The translations under genes were made by a program, and so were the position numbers. The notes under the pieces are model-generated. The model saw only the letters and a list, made by a program, of their open reading frames with translations, made no database searches and was not told the origin of the DNA. DNA of 64,000 bases from an uncultured Bacteroidales bacterium (GTDB lineage Bacteria > Bacteroidota > Bacteroidia > Bacteroidales > Barnesiellaceae), in NCBI GenBank assembly GCA_949298955.1, contig CASFYQ010000010.1, forward strand, positions 80,300-144,299, given 5' to 3'. Shown here piece by piece: positions 33,836-42,944 of this stretch (positions within the stretch are counted from its first letter, which is position 1; every line of letters begins with the position of its first letter).

Positions 33836-34145
33836 TGAACAGTGGCGGGAACTTTTCGACCGGCACACCCCACAACCCCGGCACGATAAATGGTTTACCC
33901 GCCGGGTGATGAACCGCCTGCCCCGCAAACGGTGGAGCTTGGAGACGAAAGTCTCGCTGGTGATTCTGGTGCTGGTCATGGTTATCTGCATGGCTCTCTG
34001 TGTGGCTTTTGCCCGGGAGCTGGCGGTGAATCCCTGTTGGAGTTGTCCCGGTACCTGGGTTATGTATGGCGCCTTGACCGTGGCTTGCATACTCTTTGCC
34101 GCACAAGTGAACTCGTTCTGCCGTTCGATTTACGACGCTTCCTGA
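33819..34145 (+). CDS. Small membrane protein, candidate anti-sigma regulator
   Basis: A 108-residue protein with a charged cytoplasmic N-terminus (WNDEQWRELFDRH, then WFTRRVMNRLPRKRW) and two membrane helices (about 45-67 and 80-97). The start overlaps the sigma gene by 17 bases. Position and topology resemble small anti-sigma factors, but no zinc-binding anti-sigma motif is visible. Family not recognised. Confidence 0.6.
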   Translation: MKEWNDEQWRELFDRHTPQPRHDKWFTRRVMNRLPRKRWSLETKVSLVILVLVMVICMALCVAFARELAVNPCWSCPGTWVMYGALTVACILFAAQVNSFCRSIYDAS

Positions 34146-34173
34146 AACTGAAATAGATTTGAGTAAACGTAAT

Positions 34174-34211
34174 CAGGAGCAGACACCCCGTTGCCGGGGA
34201 GCCTGCTCCTG
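34174..34211. terminator. Strong inverted repeat between convergent genes
   Basis: CAGGAGCAG (34174-34182) pairs with CTGCTCCTG (34203-34211) around an inner CCCCG/CGGGG stem. No long T-run follows, but the position between convergent operons suggests a terminator. Confidence 0.55.
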
Positions 34212-34251
34212 ATGTGGTTTGAGGAATATCTCCCGGAAGGGTGTCGTCTGT

Positions 34252-35001
34252 TCAGTTCTGCGACTTGCCGGTGAGGGGCGAGTGGCGGGCGATGAACTCG
34301 GCAAACGAGTCCTTGTAGGTATCTGAGATGGGGATATACTCTTTGCCGAAAACGATGCGGTTGCGGTCGATCATCTTGATTTTGCACCCCTGCACGATAA
34401 ACGACCGGTGTACCCGTATGAACTGCTCTTCGGGCAACATCTCTTCGAGCGATTTGAGGCTCAGCAGCGAGAGTATAGGGTGCGGCTCGCCTTCGAGATA
34501 AATCTTCACATAGTCTTTCAACCCTTCGATGTAGAGAATTTTGTCAAGGGGGATTTGCTTGAGCTTGTAGTCGCTCTTGACAAAGATGTAGGGGCTTGCG
34601 GTCGGGTGCTCGGCCGGGGTACCGGTCGTGCTGCTTTCCGACAGTTCGAACCATTGCAACGCTTTCTGTGCCGCTTTGAGAAAGTCGGCATAGGCGATGG
34701 GTTTGAGCAGGTAGTCGATGGCATTGACCTTGTAGCTGTCTACGGCATATTGCCCGAAAGCGGTGGTAAAGACGATGCGGCTACGTCCCTCGATTACGCG
34801 CGAGAACGCCATGCCGTCGAGTTCGGGCATCTGAATGTCGAGAAAGACGAGGTCGATGTCGCCTCGCGATACACGCTCGACGGCCTGTACGGCCGAGTTG
34901 AACGAGGCTTCGAGTTGCAGGAAAGGGGTACGTTTGACATAACTCTCCAACAGCTCAATGGCCAGAGGTTCGTCGTCGATGATGCAGCATTTCAGTATCA
35001 T
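34252..35001 (-). CDS. LytTR-family response regulator
   Basis: A 249-residue regulator: receiver domain with acidic pocket IDDEP, phospho-acceptor in VFLDIQMPELDG, and the conserved Lys in LLKPIAY; then a LytTR DNA-binding domain from about 140 (FVKSDYKLKQIPLDKILYIEG, IRVHRSFIV). The start is the ATG at 35001, which has GGAG six bases upstream. It lies 18 bases after the histidine kinase gene and so is probably its cognate regulator, downstream of the efflux operon. Confidence 0.93.
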   Translation of the reverse strand: MILKCCIIDDEPLAIELLESYVKRTPFLQLEASFNSAVQAVERVSRGDIDLVFLDIQMPELDGMAFSRVIEGRSRIVFTTAFGQYAVDSYKVNAIDYLLKPIAYADFLKAAQKALQWFELSESSTTGTPAEHPTASPYIFVKSDYKLKQIPLDKILYIEGLKDYVKIYLEGEPHPILSLLSLKSLEEMLPEEQFIRVHRSFIVQGCKIKMIDRNRIVFGKEYIPISDTYKDSFAEFIARHSPLTGKSQN

Positions 35002-35019
35002 AGTCTCCACGTATTTGGG

Positions 35020-36090
35020 TTAGTTCAAGTCGATGGTGAGCGACGAGCGGTAGATGAGCGAGTCGCTCTCGGCATGCAGCGTGTGCTTGCCGGGATAGAG
35101 CAGTTCGAGCTGGCGCGAGAGGTTTTTGAGTCCGATGCCCGAGCCGCTTTTGTCGTTCTCGTTTTTGGGGAAGCAACTGTTTTCGATACGGCACTCGATA
35201 ACCCCCGGTGAGGGTTCGCGCATGACAATCTTCACAAACGAGGGCTCGGTGGCGCTGGTGCCGTGCTTGAAGGCATTCTCGATGAGGGTGATGAAGAGCA
35301 GCGGAGCAATTTGGTAATTTTGGCACAGCCCGCGGGGCATATCGACCTCGACCTTCACATGACGGGCCAGTCGCAGCCGCATCAGCTCGATGTAGTTGTG
35401 GTTAAACTCCAATTCTTTCTCCATGGGAACATAGGGGCGGGCATTCTCATAGAGTACATAGCGCAGCATTTTGCTCAATTCGAGTACTGCGCTTTGAGCC
35501 CGGTCGGGGCTGATGGCGATGAGCGAATAGATGTTGTTGAGGGTATTGAACAGGAAATGCGGGTTGAGCTGATTTTTCAGGTTTTTCAGTTCGGCTTCGG
35601 TGCGCTCCTGCTCCAGCTGCTTGCGCTCTTTCTCGGTGACTATCCATTTTTGGGTTACTTTGATGGCGACGCTCAACCCTACAATCAGGACCAGTGTGAT
35701 GGCGTCCTGCCACTGCATGAAGCCCGGACGCGGACGCGGGAGCCGTGGCTCCGGCCGTCGGAACGGAAACTCGTCGGGCAGAGCCATGCGATGTACCATA
35801 TAGATGATGATGCTGGCGATGACGATGAGCAGCAGGTTATAGACGATAAATTGTACCGCTCGTTTGCGGAATAGAAATTTGTCGATGAGCCACAGGTAGT
35901 TGATGTAAAAGATGAAGATGATACAGATGGGCTGGATATAGAATCGCATGGGATTGAAATCGTGCATGCGGTTCATGCTTTCGAAACGCTCCATAAAGAG
36001 GAACGGGAAAATGAACACGATGGCCCATGCTATCAAGTGGATAACTATGGTATTCCAGCTTTTGCGGGTGTGTGGTTTGTCGAGTGTCAT
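35020..36090 (-). CDS. LytS-type sensor histidine kinase
   Basis: A 356-residue kinase with four predicted membrane helices (about 14-33, 50-70, 79-99 and 126-146), a short coiled coil, and the His_kinase domain with the phospho-acceptor in NQLNPHFLFNTLNNIYSL and an ATPase domain (LITLIENAFKHG-type N box, GSGIGLKNLSRQL G box). There is no extracellular sensor domain, so the stimulus is probably membrane-borne. It begins with ATG at 36090; the -7 box of promoter repeat copy E ends five bases upstream of the ATG, so the transcript from it would have almost no leader. Confidence 0.92.
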   Translation of the reverse strand: MTLDKPHTRKSWNTIVIHLIAWAIVFIFPFLFMERFESMNRMHDFNPMRFYIQPICIIFIFYINYLWLIDKFLFRKRAVQFIVYNLLLIVIASIIIYMVHRMALPDEFPFRRPEPRLPRPRPGFMQWQDAITLVLIVGLSVAIKVTQKWIVTEKERKQLEQERTEAELKNLKNQLNPHFLFNTLNNIYSLIAISPDRAQSAVLELSKMLRYVLYENARPYVPMEKELEFNHNYIELMRLRLARHVKVEVDMPRGLCQNYQIAPLLFITLIENAFKHGTSATEPSFVKIVMREPSPGVIECRIENSCFPKNENDKSGSGIGLKNLSRQLELLYPGKHTLHAESDSLIYRSSLTIDLN

Positions 36091-36094
36091 GGGG

Positions 36095-36170
36095 CAAAGA
36101 TAGCGAAAGGTGAGTGGAAATAAAATATCGAAACTTGTTTCGGATATTTTTTAGCCCGAACCGCATCCTG
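36095..36170 (-). repeat. Dispersed promoter repeat, copy E
   Basis: On the minus strand it runs from AGGATGCGGTTCGGGC, through a dyad CGAAAC-AA-GTTTCG (sequence unlike the other copies but same shape and place), to CACTCACCTTTCGCTATCTTTG (ends at 36095). A remnant TATCTTTG lies at 36189-36182, so the 103-base gap between the permease and the kinase consists almost entirely of repeat. Confidence 0.8.
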
Positions 36171-36193
36171 TCTTCGTGTAACAAAGATAGTAA

Positions 36194-37414
36194 TTATTCA
36201 TATCGAATGGCCTCTATCGGGTCGAGGTTGGCGGCTTTGCGGGCCGGATACCAGCCGAAAAAGATACCGGTAATCGTGCAGACGAAGAAAGAAAGTATCA
36301 CCGAATAGGCCTGTATGTAGACCGGCCAGTTGAATAGCAAGTTGACGGCTATCGAGCTGCCTACCCCCAGCAGTACCCCGATGATGCCTCCCGTGACGCT
36401 GATAATCACGGCTTCGATGAGAAATTGGGCCAGAATGTCGATGCCTCGTGCCCCGATTGACATGCGCAGGCCTATCTCGCGGGTGCGTTCGGTCACCGAT
36501 ACATACATGATGTTCATAATGCCGATGCCGCCTACCAGCAGCGAGATGCCGGCTATGCAGGCGAGCAAAATGGTCATCATGTCGGTTGTCGAGCTCATCA
36601 TGGAACTCATCTCCTCTTGCGAGCGTATCTCGAAATCGTCGTCTTCTCCCTCCTTGATTTTGTGGTTTTTTCGCAGAATTTCGCTTATTTCGTCGATGGC
36701 TTGCGGGGTGAGCACTTCGGTGAGGGCCGAGCAGTAGATGCCTTGCAGGTAGGTGATGGCGAGTACCCGTTTCTGCACGGTGGTATAGGGAGCCAGCACC
36801 ATGTCGTCCTGGTCCATGCCCATGCTGTTGTAGCCCTTGGGGGTGAGGGTTCCCATGATTTTAAGCGGTATCTTGTTGAATCGTATTACCTTGCCTATGG
36901 GGTTTTCACCGTTGGGGAAAAGGTTGTCGATGACGGTTTTGCCCACCAGACATACCTTGGCCGAGGTGAGGACATCTTGCGGGGAGAACATGTTTCCCTC
37001 TTCGATGGAGATTTTCCGTATTTCGAGGTAGTCCTCGGTTACGCCATAGATGGTACTGGGGTAGTTGTTGGCGCCGTAGATGAATTGCCCGCTGCTGTTG
37101 ACCGATGGCGAACAAGCTGCGACATATTCGGTACTTTCGGCAATATCCTGGTAGTCGTTGAGTTTGAGAGTTTGCATCGATGAGGCGTCTTGTCGCACGC
37201 CGCCCCGTTCCATGTTGCCGGGGTGTATCATAATCATGTTCGATCCCATCTCGGCAATCTGTGCCCGTATGCTCCGCTTCGAGCCTTGCCCGATGGCCAG
37301 CATGGTGATTACCGACGCCACGCCGATGATGATGCCCAGCATGGTGAGGAAGCATCGCATTTTGTTGTTGCTAAGTGCTTTAAGGGCTATTTTGGTGAGG
37401 TTGGTCAGATTCAT
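36194..37414 (-). CDS. MacB-type ABC transporter permease
   Basis: A 406-residue permease with the MacB/LolC fold: N-terminal helix (about 20-40, FLTMLGIIIGVASVITMLAI), a large periplasmic MacB_PCD domain, and three C-terminal helices including the typical TEREIGLRMSIGARG loop. Partner of the ATPase 13 bases upstream. Together with the adaptor and the outer-membrane factor it forms a MacAB-TolC-like pump; substrate unknown, and the downstream two-component system may sense it. Confidence 0.93.
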   Translation of the reverse strand: MNLTNLTKIALKALSNNKMRCFLTMLGIIIGVASVITMLAIGQGSKRSIRAQIAEMGSNMIMIHPGNMERGGVRQDASSMQTLKLNDYQDIAESTEYVAACSPSVNSSGQFIYGANNYPSTIYGVTEDYLEIRKISIEEGNMFSPQDVLTSAKVCLVGKTVIDNLFPNGENPIGKVIRFNKIPLKIMGTLTPKGYNSMGMDQDDMVLAPYTTVQKRVLAITYLQGIYCSALTEVLTPQAIDEISEILRKNHKIKEGEDDDFEIRSQEEMSSMMSSTTDMMTILLACIAGISLLVGGIGIMNIMYVSVTERTREIGLRMSIGARGIDILAQFLIEAVIISVTGGIIGVLLGVGSSIAVNLLFNWPVYIQAYSVILSFFVCTITGIFFGWYPARKAANLDPIEAIRYE

Positions 37415-37427
37415 GTTCGTTAGTTGC

Positions 37428-38174
37428 TTAATCGGTTTCGATGGGCAGTTTGTTCAATACGTCCAAGGCCGAAGCCTGTTTTTCGTTGAGGGTATCGCTG
37501 ATGATTTTTCCGTCGCGCAGCACGATGTTGCGGCTGCTGTAAGCCGACAGTTCGGGATTGTGTGTGACGAAGATGATGGTGCGCCCCCGGGCATGCAGCT
37601 CCTGGAAGAGGACGAGAATCTCGAACGAGGTGCGGGTATCGAGGTTGCCCGTCGCCTCGTCGGCCAGAATGATAACCGGGTCGTTTACCAAAGCCCGGGC
37701 AATGGCCACACGTTGCTGCTGTCCGCCCGACATCTGGTTCGACTTGTGGCTTTTACGGTCCGAGAGCCCCACGGCATCGAGTGCGCGCGAGGCCAGTTCG
37801 TGACGTTCTCGGGCCGAGATAGCCGAGTTGTACATGAGCGGCAGTTCTACGTTTTCGAGTGCGGTCGTTTTGGGCAGCAGGTTATAGGACTGGAACACGA
37901 ATCCTATCTTGCGGTTGCGCAGTATCGAACGTTCGTTCTTGCCCATGCTCTTGACCGGGATACCGTCGAGGTAATACTCGCCCGAGGTGGGCGTGTCGAG
38001 GCAACCCAGAATATTGAGCAGGGTCGATTTGCCCGAGCCACTGGTACCCATGATGGTCACAAACTCGCCCGCGTTGATGGTGAAGCTCACCCCCCGCAGG
38101 GCGTGTACGGTCTCGTTGCCCACGATGAAATTGCGTCGGATATTTTCCAGGCGTATAATCTCTTTCGTTGTCAT
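37428..38174 (-). CDS. MacB/LolD-type ABC transporter ATP-binding protein
   Basis: A 248-residue ATPase with Walker [10 protein letters not shown], signature [15 protein letters not shown] and Walker [11 protein letters not shown]. Start at the ATG 38174, which lies 20 bases after the adaptor stop; upstream in-frame codons belong to the adaptor gene. In Escherichia coli MacB the ATPase and permease are one chain; here they are two genes. Confidence 0.94.
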   Translation of the reverse strand: MTTKEIIRLENIRRNFIVGNETVHALRGVSFTINAGEFVTIMGTSGSGKSTLLNILGCLDTPTSGEYYLDGIPVKSMGKNERSILRNRKIGFVFQSYNLLPKTTALENVELPLMYNSAISARERHELASRALDAVGLSDRKSHKSNQMSGGQQQRVAIARALVNDPVIILADEATGNLDTRTSFEILVLFQELHARGRTIIFVTHNPELSAYSSRNIVLRDGKIISDTLNEKQASALDVLNKLPIETD

Positions 38175-38194
38175 GGTTATCGGTATTTCCTTTT

Positions 38195-39394
38195 TTATTT
38201 CTTTCGTCCCGGCGGCTTGGGCATGAAGGGGCTTTCTTCTTTGTCGGCCGTGCCTTGTATCGCCGGCAGGCCTGCGTTGCTTTTGCGGTCGACGGCTATG
38301 ACCTCGCCCTCGTGCAGGCCTTCGCAAATCTCAACATTTACACTGTTGTCCATGCCCACTTTTACCTGGCGGGGTTTCCACTCTTTGTTATCCTGTACCC
38401 AAACGATTTTGAGACTGTCGTTGGCAGGAGCCTCTTGCCGGGGCATCTGTTCTGGCACGGGAGCTTTTCCCGATGGAGGTTCGGGTACGAAACGGAGGGC
38501 TTTGAGCGGGATATTCACCACGTTACGCCGTTCGGCGATGTAGATGGTGACGTTGGCCGTGAGGCCCGGTTTCAGTTTCAGGTCGGGGTTGTGAGCCGAG
38601 ATAACCACCTCGTAGGTGACCACGTTGCTCTCTTCGGTCGCTTCCAGACGCACTTGTGTCACGGTGCCCTCGAAAGTGTCGTTGGGGTAGGCGTCGACGG
38701 TAAAGGCTACCCGTTGTCCCTCTTTCACACCGCCTATATCGGCCTCGTCGACATCGGCGATGACCTGCATTTGGGTAAGGTCGGCGGCGATGGTAAAGAG
38801 GGTAGGTGTTTCGAAACCTGCGGCTACGGTCTGTCCCTCCTCGACGGCGCGACTGATGACTACCCCGTCGATAGGCGAGGTGATGGTGGCGTAGGCGAGG
38901 TTTCGCTGGGCTTTGGCCAGATTGGCCGCACTGCTTTCGTAAGCACTTTTGGCTTTGGCGTAGTTGTAGGTCGACTCTTCAAATTCTATATCGCTGATGA
39001 GCTGTTTTTCGTGCAGTGCTTTGTTGCGCAGGTAGTTTTTCTGTTGGTATTCATATTCGGCCTTGGCTCCGTCGTAGGTGGCCTGTTGCGAGGTTAGCTC
39101 GCTTTGCAGGGTTATCTTGTCCATCTCGGCGATGAGCTGGCCTTTGGTGACGACCGAGTTGTAGTCGGCATAAAGTTTGTCGATGATACCCGACACTTGC
39201 GTACCTACGTCGACCTTGGTCACCGGTTCGATGGTACCGGTGGCCGTGACGGCTTCCGACACATCGCCTCGGGTGGCCGTGGCGGTTTCGATGATGTAGG
39301 CCGTGCTTTGCGATTTTCTGCCGAAGAGGGCCCACAGGATAGCGATTGCCGCGAGTGTCGCAACGGTGAGGATAAAGATTTTTTTTCGTTTCAT
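38195..39394 (-). CDS. Periplasmic adaptor (membrane fusion protein), MacA-like
   Basis: A 399-residue HlyD/RND-type adaptor: an N-terminal membrane anchor (about 7-25), a biotinyl-lipoyl-like half (VSEAVTATGTIEPVTKVDVGTQVSG), a coiled-coil hairpin (about 95-170), then the second lipoyl half (AVEEGQTVAAGFETPTLFTIA) and beta-barrel and membrane-proximal domains. It bridges the MacB-like transporter to the outer-membrane factor encoded upstream. Confidence 0.93.
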   Translation of the reverse strand: MKRKKIFILTVATLAAIAILWALFGRKSQSTAYIIETATATRGDVSEAVTATGTIEPVTKVDVGTQVSGIIDKLYADYNSVVTKGQLIAEMDKITLQSELTSQQATYDGAKAEYEYQQKNYLRNKALHEKQLISDIEFEESTYNYAKAKSAYESSAANLAKAQRNLAYATITSPIDGVVISRAVEEGQTVAAGFETPTLFTIAADLTQMQVIADVDEADIGGVKEGQRVAFTVDAYPNDTFEGTVTQVRLEATEESNVVTYEVVISAHNPDLKLKPGLTANVTIYIAERRNVVNIPLKALRFVPEPPSGKAPVPEQMPRQEAPANDSLKIVWVQDNKEWKPRQVKVGMDNSVNVEICEGLHEGEVIAVDRKSNAGLPAIQGTADKEESPFMPKPPGRKK

Positions 39395-39427
39395 ATCGTG
39401 ATGGTTTTATTATTCGATGGGAGACAG

Positions 39428-40759
39428 TCAGTCGAGAGTGAGAGGCTTGTTTTCGTAGTAGTCGAGCAGTTTGAGGTTGAGCAGTGCCATGTATCGGGCT
39501 TGCAGCTCCTCTTGCTGGGCCGATAGCCAGTTGTTTTTGGCGGTGAGCATCTCGACCGTATTTTTCATGCCCAAATAAAACTGCTCCTCGGTGAGCTCGT
39601 AGGAGGTTTGGGTGGCGTTGAGCTGTTCGCGGGCGGCCAGGTATTGCGATTGTGCCGACGAAGCGTCGAGCCAGGCGCTCTCTATCTCGTTGAGCAAATC
39701 TTTCTCCTGGTTTTTGAGGTCGAGCTGGCTTATCTTCTGTTGAATCTTGGCCCGCTCTACGGCCGATTTGTTGGCTCGCTTGCTGTAAATGGGAATCGAT
39801 AGGGTGAGCCCGATCGACTCGTTGAATCCTTGTTTCAACTGGTAGCCCAGGCTTCCTTCGCTTCCGGTGTTATGGCCGCTGCCTATCCCGGCGTTGAGCG
39901 AGAGGTTGGGGTAGTAGCCGGCCTTGGCATTGGCGATATTCAGCTCGGCCACTTCGAGTTCCAGCTTGCCGCTTTGTATCGAGGGTATAAATCCCAGGGC
40001 GGTGGCATAGACCGTGCTCTTGTCGGGCAGCGGCACGAGAACTTTGCTCTCGTCGATGAGAGGCAAGGCCAAGGTCATCTCCACGTCGATGTCGAGTTCG
40101 AGCAGCTGTTTGAGGTTGAGGCGCAGCTGGTCACGGTTGGCTTCGGCCGATACCAGTTGGTATTTGTCGTTGCTGTATTGGGCTTCGAGTTGGGCCAGAT
40201 CGCTTTTCGAGATGGAGCCGGCGGCCAGCAGTTCGCGCGAGCGATCGACCTGTCGCTGCGATACCTCGACGGTTTGCCGGCAGATATTCACAGCCTCCTC
40301 GGCATAAAGTATTTGCAGGTAGTTGGTGAGAATCTCGATTTGCAGATTGTCGAGGCTCTCCTTGAAGGCATATTGCTGTTGTTGCTCTTGCAGACGGTTG
40401 GCCTTGATGGTGTTGCGCCGTTTCCCGTCGAAGAGGGTCCACGAGGCATTCAGTCCGTAGGTGCCGGTATAGATGTTTTTGCCCGCCCGGGTACCGTCGG
40501 CCAAGGGGTAATTGCCATAGTTATGCGATGTAGAGAAGTCGAACGAGGGAAAGAGCTGAGCTTTGGCTTCCCGAGTGTTGACCGTACTCTCTTCGATTGA
40601 CAGCCGGTTCTGTTGCAGGGTGATGTTGTGGTCGTGGGCATAGTCGAAGCAATCTTGTAATGTCCATTCGGAGGGCATCGTCTCCTGGGTCTCCTGGGCT
40701 TGCAAGGGAATACCGCAGAGAATAATTAAAATCCCTGCGGATATTATTAAATTTTTCAT
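39428..40759 (-). CDS. TolC-family outer-membrane efflux protein
   Basis: A 443-residue TolC-like channel. The signal peptide ends near LQAQE; two internal homologous halves carry long alpha-helical repeats (TVNTREAKAQLFPSF; GKLELEVAELNIANAKAGYYP). First gene of the operon tolC-like, adaptor, ATPase, permease, histidine kinase, response regulator. A TAATTTTG -7 box lies about 25 bases upstream. Confidence 0.93.
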   Translation of the reverse strand: MKNLIISAGILIILCGIPLQAQETQETMPSEWTLQDCFDYAHDHNITLQQNRLSIEESTVNTREAKAQLFPSFDFSTSHNYGNYPLADGTRAGKNIYTGTYGLNASWTLFDGKRRNTIKANRLQEQQQQYAFKESLDNLQIEILTNYLQILYAEEAVNICRQTVEVSQRQVDRSRELLAAGSISKSDLAQLEAQYSNDKYQLVSAEANRDQLRLNLKQLLELDIDVEMTLALPLIDESKVLVPLPDKSTVYATALGFIPSIQSGKLELEVAELNIANAKAGYYPNLSLNAGIGSGHNTGSEGSLGYQLKQGFNESIGLTLSIPIYSKRANKSAVERAKIQQKISQLDLKNQEKDLLNEIESAWLDASSAQSQYLAAREQLNATQTSYELTEEQFYLGMKNTVEMLTAKNNWLSAQQEELQARYMALLNLKLLDYYENKPLTLD

Positions 40760-40782
40760 AATGGTCGCGTTAAATTTAGATT

Positions 40783-40790
40783 CAAAATTA
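40783..40790 (-). promoter_or_regulatory. -7 promoter box TAATTTTG
   Basis: Minus-strand TAATTTTG about 24 bases before the tolC-like gene. No clear -33 box. Confidence 0.5.
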
Positions 40791-40911
40791 ACACCTGGGG
40801 GAGCAATTAGAAAAAAGTAATAGAGAGAGACGGCTTTTTTGAGGATAAAGCGGGTCCTTTTATCGATAAACTTGCATATATATGTCCTTTTCTGTCGTTT
40901 CCGACGAATAT

Positions 40912-40952
40912 AAAAAACGAAAGAAACCCTCGATTCCGAGGATTCCTTTCGT
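40912..40952 (-). terminator. Intrinsic terminator
   Basis: Stem 40937-40952 with 40918-40932 (outer ACGAAAG/CTTTCGT, inner CCTCG/CGAGG), followed on the minus strand by TTTTTT. It ends the AspT-like transporter transcript 30 bases after the stop codon. Confidence 0.85.
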
Positions 40953-40981
40953 GATGATAACCGAATACTGATAAGATTCTT

Positions 40982-42658
40982 TTAATAGAAAAGCAGGATA
41001 AGCAACTGGGCCGAGAGTACTCGCAGGAACATGGTGAGCGGGTAAACGGTCGAGTAGGCTACCGACGGTGCATCGTTGCCTGCGACCTTGTTGCCATAGG
41101 CGAGGGCGGGGGGATCGGTGCAGGCACCCGAGAGCAGACCCATAATCGAGCAGTAATTGATTTTGTAGTGAGCCCGGGCAATGATGCCGATGATGAGCAG
41201 GGGAATGATGGTAATGAGGAATCCCCACCATACCCACACGAGGCCTCCCGACATGATGGTGTTGACAAACTCACCTCCGGCCGAGATTCCTACGCTGGCC
41301 AGGAAGAGGCAGATACCTATTTCGCGCAACATGAGGCTGGCTCCTGTCGAGGTGTAGGTGACCAGGTGTATCTTGTGACCGAAGCGGCCCAGCAGAATGG
41401 CTACGACCAGGGGGCCGCCGGCCAGTCCCAGTTTCATGGGGACACTCATGCCCGGTATGGCCAAGGGGATACTACCCAGAATAATACCGAAGAATATGCC
41501 AATGAAGAGGGAGACCATGTTGGGCTCGTGCAGACGTTTGGTCGAGTTTCCCAGTTTTTCGGCCAAGCGGTTGATGTCTTCGATACGGCCTACAACGGTG
41601 AGGCGGTCGCCGATTTGCAGATCCAGATTGGGGCTTGCCAACAAATCAACACCGGCACGGTTCACGCGGGTGGCGTTCAACCGGTATCCCATGCGCAGTC
41701 GCAGGCTACCTATCTTACGGCCGTTGAACTCGGGGCGGGTAACCAGGATACGGCGTGAAACCACGGGGGCCTGAATGGCTTCCCAGTTCATCTCGACGGG
41801 ACGGCCGATGAAGGCTTCGAGGGCGTTCTCGTCTTGTACCGAAAGCACCACCAACAGCAGGTCGCCCTCTTGCAGTATGGTGTCCGAGTTGGGAATTATT
41901 ACCTCGTCGTTGTGTTTGATACGCGACACGACAAAGTTGCGGTCGATGAGGTTGGTGAGCCCGTCGAGAGTCTTGCCTACGATGAGCTTGTTCTCTACTT
42001 TGTAGGTAACCACATGGGGTACGAGCTGGCTCGACTGGTTCTCTTCTTCGATTTGTTGGTTTTCCTTGTCCAACTTTACTTTGAAGATGGCTCGTATTAT
42101 CAGCATCGAGGCAATTATACCAATGACTCCCAGCGGATAGGCGGCAGCATAGCCCAATGCTATCTCGGGGACTTTGGCGATTGTCCCGTCGAAATGTAAT
42201 TGCGACAGGGTTTGCTGGGCGGCACCCAGTCCCGGGGTGTTGGTGACGGCTCCCGAGAGGATACCCACCATCATGGGCATGCTCACCCGGTCTTCATTGA
42301 GGAAATAGATGGTGAGGGCCACAGCGATGTTGAGCAAGACAATGCCCACGGCCAGCATATTGAGGGTGAGACCGCCTCGCTTGAACGACGAGAAGAAACT
42401 GGGCCCTACTTGCAAACCGATGGAGTAAATAAAGAGAATGAGACCGAACTCTTGTACGAAATGGAGTATGTTCTTCTCGGCCGAAAAACCGAAATGACCG
42501 GCAATCAGTCCCACAAAAAGAACAAAGGTGACTCCTAACGATACTCCGAAGAATTTCAGTTTGCCCAAAGCTACTCCTGCCGCGATGACAAATGCGTATA
42601 AAATAACGGTGTGGGCTACCGATGTGTTGCTAAACAACAGACTTTGTATCCAATCCAT
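40982..42658 (-). CDS. AspT/YidE-family putative transporter with RCK_C domains
   Basis: A 558-residue aspartate:alanine-antiporter-type transporter: two repeated membrane halves (about 1-200 and 375-558), each with the family glycine-rich motif ([17 protein letters not shown] and [15 protein letters not shown]), separated by two RCK_C (TrkA-C) regulatory domains (about 215-290 and 300-375). Substrate unknown. Single-gene unit with its own promoter and terminator. Confidence 0.92.
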   Translation of the reverse strand: MDWIQSLLFSNTSVAHTVILYAFVIAAGVALGKLKFFGVSLGVTFVLFVGLIAGHFGFSAEKNILHFVQEFGLILFIYSIGLQVGPSFFSSFKRGGLTLNMLAVGIVLLNIAVALTIYFLNEDRVSMPMMVGILSGAVTNTPGLGAAQQTLSQLHFDGTIAKVPEIALGYAAAYPLGVIGIIASMLIIRAIFKVKLDKENQQIEEENQSSQLVPHVVTYKVENKLIVGKTLDGLTNLIDRNFVVSRIKHNDEVIIPNSDTILQEGDLLLVVLSVQDENALEAFIGRPVEMNWEAIQAPVVSRRILVTRPEFNGRKIGSLRLRMGYRLNATRVNRAGVDLLASPNLDLQIGDRLTVVGRIEDINRLAEKLGNSTKRLHEPNMVSLFIGIFFGIILGSIPLAIPGMSVPMKLGLAGGPLVVAILLGRFGHKIHLVTYTSTGASLMLREIGICLFLASVGISAGGEFVNTIMSGGLVWVWWGFLITIIPLLIIGIIARAHYKINYCSIMGLLSGACTDPPALAYGNKVAGNDAPSVAYSTVYPLTMFLRVLSAQLLILLFY

Positions 42659-42692
42659 GGTCAGGTAAACAATACTTTTTTTATTTCGTGTG

Positions 42693-42721
42693 CAAAGTTA
42701 GCAATATTCTGTATATACAAA
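42693..42721 (-). promoter_or_regulatory. Promoter of the AspT-like gene
   Basis: Minus-strand TTTG (42721-42718) and TAACTTTG (42700-42693), 17 bases apart; leader about 30 bases. Confidence 0.6.
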
Positions 42722-42764
42722 ATTTGTCGATGCAGATTTATTTTCAAAAATAAGGAGAATGGGT

Positions 42765-42865
42765 AAAAAGGCCCTGGACATCGCGTCCCGAGCCTTTCAT
42801 CAAGTCAATACACTTTTTATGCTAAGAGCCTTCCCGGGCCATGCTCCCGCACGAACCGGGAATAT
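42765..42865 (-). ncRNA. Structured 3' region or candidate small RNA ending in a terminator
   Basis: On the minus strand a 7-bp GC-rich stem (TTCCCGG at 42862-42856 with CCGGGAA at 42837-42831) is followed by a terminator-like hairpin, AAAGGC (42797-42792) with GCCTTT (42772-42767) around an inner GGAC/GTCC stem, then TTTTT. It may be the 3' untranslated region of the HAD-like gene ending at 42945, or a separate small RNA; no TAnnTTTG box was found directly upstream. Confidence 0.35.
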
Positions 42866-42944
42866 TTTTAGTTAGATTTGTTTTTCACAACACATTACAA
42901 TATTCGACAATAGGAGGTTGTTCCTTTTCTCGTTTTCTGTATTT

